A DNA stretch of 64,000 nucleotides from Rhizobium sp. ZPR4 (GTDB lineage Bacteria > Pseudomonadota > Alphaproteobacteria > Rhizobiales > Rhizobiaceae). The notes under the pieces were generated by a model. That model searched no databases and was not told the DNA's origin. It saw nothing but the letters and a program-made list of their open reading frames with translations. The translations under genes were made by a program, and so were the position numbers. This document shows positions 61,566-64,000 of the stretch, in pieces. The first letter of the stretch is position 1; each line of letters opens with the position of its first letter. The stretch covers positions 1,984,001-2,048,000 of the forward strand of contig NZ_CP157967.1 of NCBI RefSeq assembly GCF_040215725.1, read 5' to 3'.

Positions 61566-61799
61566 ATGCGCATCCTTATCGTACCCTTGGCAGCAGCAGC
61601 CATCTTCGCCACAGCTACCTATAGCTCGGCCATGATGACCGGCAGCGCCAGCGAAAAGAATGTGCTCTATGCCGGTGCGGGATATCAGCTGCCGGCGAAT
61701 ATGAAAGTTCCTGCCCTTACGGCAGGCGTAAAGGTTCAAATGTCCGAACTGCCGCCGCAGGCATTGGCTTTGCCCCAGCAGATCAGGATTTTCAGATAA
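61566..61799 (+). CDS. Small secreted protein, 77 residues
   Basis: A signal peptide (MRILIVPLAAAAIFATATYSSA) is followed by a short mature region (MMTGSASEKNVLYAGAGYQL and KVPALTAGVKVQM) and a Leu/Pro/Gln-rich end. GGAGAGGG lies just before ATG 61566. No family is recognised. A group of three large hairpins starts 12 bases after the stop. Confidence 0.65.
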   Translation: MRILIVPLAAAAIFATATYSSAMMTGSASEKNVLYAGAGYQLPANMKVPALTAGVKVQMSELPPQALALPQQIRIFR

Positions 61800-61810
61800 G
61801 TTCAGCAGAT

Positions 61811-61954
61811 ACTCAGGTGGGGCACCATCCCTACCCCCGGCGCCGCCCCACCTGAGTGCCTTTGCAAAAGACGTTTGATTTTTGGGCCCCACCCTGCGTC
61901 ATCAAACGTCAGCAAAGCGCAAGAAGGCAGGAGCTCCCCCAGCTCCTGCCTTCT
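61811..61954. other. Cluster of three strong stem-loops (possible structured RNA)
   Basis: Three perfect inverted repeats follow one another: ACTCAGGTGGGGC (61811-61823) with 61845-61857 (13 bp); GACGTTTGAT (61870-61879) with 61901-61910 (10 bp, with a further outer 5-bp pair 61861-61865/61912-61916); and AGAAGGCAGGAGCT (61922-61935) with 61941-61954 (14 bp, five-C loop). On the plus strand all three loops are C-rich, and TCTAATTTT follows the last stem. It could be a small RNA or a structured 3' UTR. The first stem may also terminate the preceding gene. Confidence 0.55.
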
Positions 61955-62049
61955 CTAATTTTGGGCCAGCTCAATTTCGCGACAACACGAGTAGTCAACA
62001 TATGCTGCGGAACATCTTTGGTTCGTCGCCGCGAGTATCTTGACGCAAC

Positions 62050-62065
62050 GATATCGATCGATATC
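62050..62065. promoter_or_regulatory. Perfect 16-bp palindrome upstream of the 302-residue gene
   Basis: GATATCGATCGATATC is fully self-complementary and lies in the AT-rich promoter region, 84 bases before ATG 62149. It is a good operator candidate, perhaps for autoregulation. The binder is unknown. Confidence 0.4.
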
Positions 62066-62148
62066 TTTTATTATCTACGTATATGCGATCTTAGTAATTA
62101 TCTCGTCAGACAATTTGAAACTTTGTTCAGTTGATCGGAGACGGTTGC

Positions 62149-63057
62149 ATGTCTTTATGCGCGAAGGAACTTGCTCAGGACCCGAAATTTTTCACGGAAA
62201 TCCTCGGTTATACACGAGAGATTATATCCACTTATGATGAGAATCAGCGCGTATGCTCTGTCTTTGCTTCACAGCAACGCTGGCTGATGGCGCTCGCCGG
62301 CTTTGCCCTATATTGCGGCGGCATCGACGGAGAACCGCCCGGAATTCACGCCAATCGCTTCGCCAACTATATCGTCGAACACGAAATCGCCAGCCACAAC
62401 ACCGCGCTCAGCTTCATTCAGGAGATGCTGGCTCTCGGTTTCCTGCACTACCTGCCCGTCACGAGCGATCGGCGCGCACGGCCAATGCAGCCCACGGAAG
62501 AGGCCGCAAGGCAGCTCGCGAAATGGCTTAGCATCCACCTTTCCGTGCTGGACCGTTTGGATGGCGGCAAGCGCAATACGCTGTTTGCCAAGCAACCGGA
62601 GCTCATCGGCGTGCTGCAGCCGGCGATTTCCGCGGGTATCATCGAAAGCGACGACCTGCGCCATCCGGGCGAGACATTCGATCTGTTTACCTGGGCGAAT
62701 TCCGGCGGCGTGATCATGGATTATCTGATCTCTCGCGTAGGGGCGATCAATCCTGCTACTCAGAAAGCGATCGTCGGACACATCGCTTTCACGGACATCT
62801 GCAATCGCTTCCTCATCTCCAGGACGAATGCAAAACGGCTCATGAACAAGGCCATAAAGATGCAGAGCGTCGGCTGGACGGGATCCTCAGGGCGCAGCCA
62901 GCTCTGGCTGTCCACCGGCTTCATCCAGCAATATCGGAACTATCAGGCCGAGAAATTCGCCATCATAGACGCGGCCTGGCAAACGACCCTCGGCCTGCGG
63001 CGAGCGCGCATGCCGAGGGCAAAGTTCGCCTTTACTTCAGCAGTTCCTTCAAGATAG
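62149..63057 (+). CDS. Unrecognised protein, 302 residues, possibly winged-helix
   Basis: No family recognised with certainty. GGAG lies before ATG 62149; an in-frame TTG at 62131 is an alternative. The protein is soluble and helical. SHNTALSFIQEMLALGFLHYLPV near residue 85 followed by RARPMQPTEEAARQLAKW looks like the recognition helix and wing of a MarR-like regulator. Near 215-260, KAIVGHIAFTDICNRFLISRTNAKRLMNKA looks like a second such motif. A DNA-binding role is therefore suggested by pattern only. The upstream palindrome and hairpins add to the interest. Its 3' end overlaps yqeY by 26 bases, tail to tail. Confidence 0.65.
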   Translation: MSLCAKELAQDPKFFTEILGYTREIISTYDENQRVCSVFASQQRWLMALAGFALYCGGIDGEPPGIHANRFANYIVEHEIASHNTALSFIQEMLALGFLHYLPVTSDRRARPMQPTEEAARQLAKWLSIHLSVLDRLDGGKRNTLFAKQPELIGVLQPAISAGIIESDDLRHPGETFDLFTWANSGGVIMDYLISRVGAINPATQKAIVGHIAFTDICNRFLISRTNAKRLMNKAIKMQSVGWTGSSGRSQLWLSTGFIQQYRNYQAEKFAIIDAAWQTTLGLRRARMPRAKFAFTSAVPSR

Positions 63058-63484
63058 CCGAAGCCTTGGCAAAATCCATCTGTCCGGCATAGCGCTCACG
63101 CAGGGCGGCCACGCACTTGCCCATATCCTTCAGGCCCTGTGCGCCGAGCTCCGCGACGATGGCGACGCAGATCTCGCGCACCTTTTCTTCGGAAAGCTGC
63201 TCGGGCATGAAGCCCTGGATGACGGCAATCTCTTCGCGCTCCTTGTCGGCCAGCTCCGGACGACCGCCTTCGATGTAAATCTTCACCGATTCCTCGCGCT
63301 GCTTGATCATCTTGGCGAGCAGCTGCAGAATTTCATCTTCGCTCGCCTGTTCCTTGCCGAGACCGCGATTGGCGATGTCCTTGTCCTTGATAGCAGCAAG
63401 AATCAGACGGACGGTCGAAAGCCTCGCCGTATCCCTTGCCTTCATCGCGTCCTTCTGGGCATTGGAAAGGGTCTCGCGGATCAT
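63032..63484 (-). CDS. yqeY: GatB/YqeY-domain protein
   Basis: A 150-residue helical protein of the YqeY group, related to the tail of the GatB amidotransferase subunit. It has MIRETLSNAQKDAMKARDTARLSTVRLILAAI at the start and LSEEKVREICVAIVAELGAQGLKDMGK near the end. AAGGAG precedes ATG 63484. It is divergent from carA, an arrangement common in alphaproteobacteria. Exact function unknown. Confidence 0.92.
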   Translation of the reverse strand: MIRETLSNAQKDAMKARDTARLSTVRLILAAIKDKDIANRGLGKEQASEDEILQLLAKMIKQREESVKIYIEGGRPELADKEREEIAVIQGFMPEQLSEEKVREICVAIVAELGAQGLKDMGKCVAALRERYAGQMDFAKASAILKELLK

Positions 63485-63488
63485 GTCT

Positions 63489-63656
63489 CTAAACTCCTTG
63501 AAGCAGGCCGGCGACGATCGCCCCGGCCACCGATGTCATGTTGCTGTCTTCTAGACCAACAGTGTCGATCAATGCAATTGCGGCCGAAAGCCCGAATTCC
63601 TTGATAGGAAAGCAAAAGCGCGCATTGACCGGCTCGCCTTGTTTAGCTATGTCCAT
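63489..63656 (-). CDS. Possible small protein ahead of yqeY, 55 residues
   Basis: The open frame MDIAKQGEPVNARFC...LLQGV ends four bases before the yqeY start, with the yqeY ribosome site inside its last codons. The AIALIDTVGLEDSNMTSVAGAIVAGLL part looks protein-like. The region otherwise is the carA/yqeY promoter interval, so it could also be chance. Confidence 0.35.
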   Translation of the reverse strand: MDIAKQGEPVNARFCFPIKEFGLSAAIALIDTVGLEDSNMTSVAGAIVAGLLQGV

Positions 63657-63784
63657 CACCTGCACATTAGATCGATAGGAAGATCTCAAGCCGCGACCTG
63701 GGTCGCCGGCTGTACCTTGCTACAAACATGGCGGAAGCCGACGGTCTGTTCAAGGCCGCGCTCGACGCCGGAAACGGGATGACT

Positions 63785-64000
63785 ATGACCGCCACAGCCC
63801 CTTGGACCACCGAAAAGCCGACCGCTCTTCTCGTTCTTGCCGATGGCACCGTGATCGAAGGCAAGGGCATCGGCGCGACCGGCAAGGTCCAGGCCGAAGT
63901 CTGCTTCAACACGGCGCTGACGGGTTACGAGGAGATCCTGACCGATCCCTCCTATCTCGGCCAGATCGTCACCTTCACCTTCCCGCATATCGGCAATGTC
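63785..64000 (+). CDS. carA: Carbamoyl-phosphate synthase small subunit, N-terminal part
   Basis: The first 72 codons of the glutaminase subunit that supplies ammonia for carbamoyl phosphate, used in pyrimidine and arginine synthesis. [18 protein letters not shown] and [18 protein letters not shown] are diagnostic for CarA. ATG 63785 (MTATAPW) is chosen; in-frame ATGs at 63779 and 63728 are possible. Cut by the right window edge. Confidence 0.93.
   Translation, partial: MTATAPWTTEKPTALLVLADGTVIEGKGIGATGKVQAEVCFNTALTGYEEILTDPSYLGQIVTFTFPHIGNV

Overview
The window looks like the chromosome of a Rhizobium-type alphaproteobacterium. It carries a 686-codon primary sigma factor (rpoD) next to kbl-tdh, a recQ-dnaG pair, yqeY and the 5' end of carA. 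It also has many sugar ABC transporter parts, a FixJ-type two-component system, a UTRA-type GntR regulator and an exopolysaccharide-type locus. GC is high and most genes have clear GGAG-type ribosome binding sites.

Layout. (1) 1-8,418: a TetR regulator divergent from a gene cut by the window edge; then a leftward carbohydrate ABC transporter operon (binding protein, two permeases, Gfo/Idh/MocA oxidoreductase, ATPase) divergent from a BadF-type sugar kinase and a GntR/UTRA regulator that probably controls the locus. (2) 8.4-14.3 kb: metH with a 20-bp perfect palindrome in its promoter, an AGE-family sugar isomerase and a UPF0303 protein. (3) 14.4-21.3 kb: polysaccharide genes (TupA-like ATP-grasp, flippase, GumK-like glycosyltransferase, secreted lyase), small orphan genes and a TIM-barrel sugar isomerase. 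(4) 21.4-29.4 kb: a decayed prophage with a holin-like gene, a portal gene cut by an internal deletion, terminase subunits, small leftward genes and a C1/S24-type repressor between two nearly identical operators. A DUF1871-like/methyltransferase fusion gene sits inside it on the opposite strand. No integrase, capsid or tail gene is visible. (5) 29.4-38.9 kb: an NTF2-like protein, a two-component pair, a NitT/TauT-like ATPase and double permease behind a small gene with a structured leader, a SARP/TPR-type regulator and a GNAT enzyme. (6) 39-51.2 kb: an orphan Ser-rich protein, tRNA-Ile2 (CAT), a SIMPL protein, two paralogous small secreted proteins, YjbQ, DUF1428, GNAT, LysR, MFS, B3/B4, AraC, EamA, a TonB-like DUF930 protein and a chromosomal APH(3')-type kinase. 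(7) 51.3-64 kb: rpoD, tdh, kbl, an SDR, recQ, dnaG, a small secreted protein, a cluster of three large hairpins, an unrecognised 302-residue protein, yqeY and the start of carA.

Most of the window is ordinary chromosomal gene content. The parts most worth a second look are the prophage remnant with its fusion gene and flanking operators, the triple-hairpin intergenic element at 61.8-61.95 kb, the structured leader at 35.82-35.98 kb, the paralogous secreted pair at 40.9-41.8 kb and the APH(3') homologue beside rpoD. No CRISPR array, insertion sequence or rRNA was seen.
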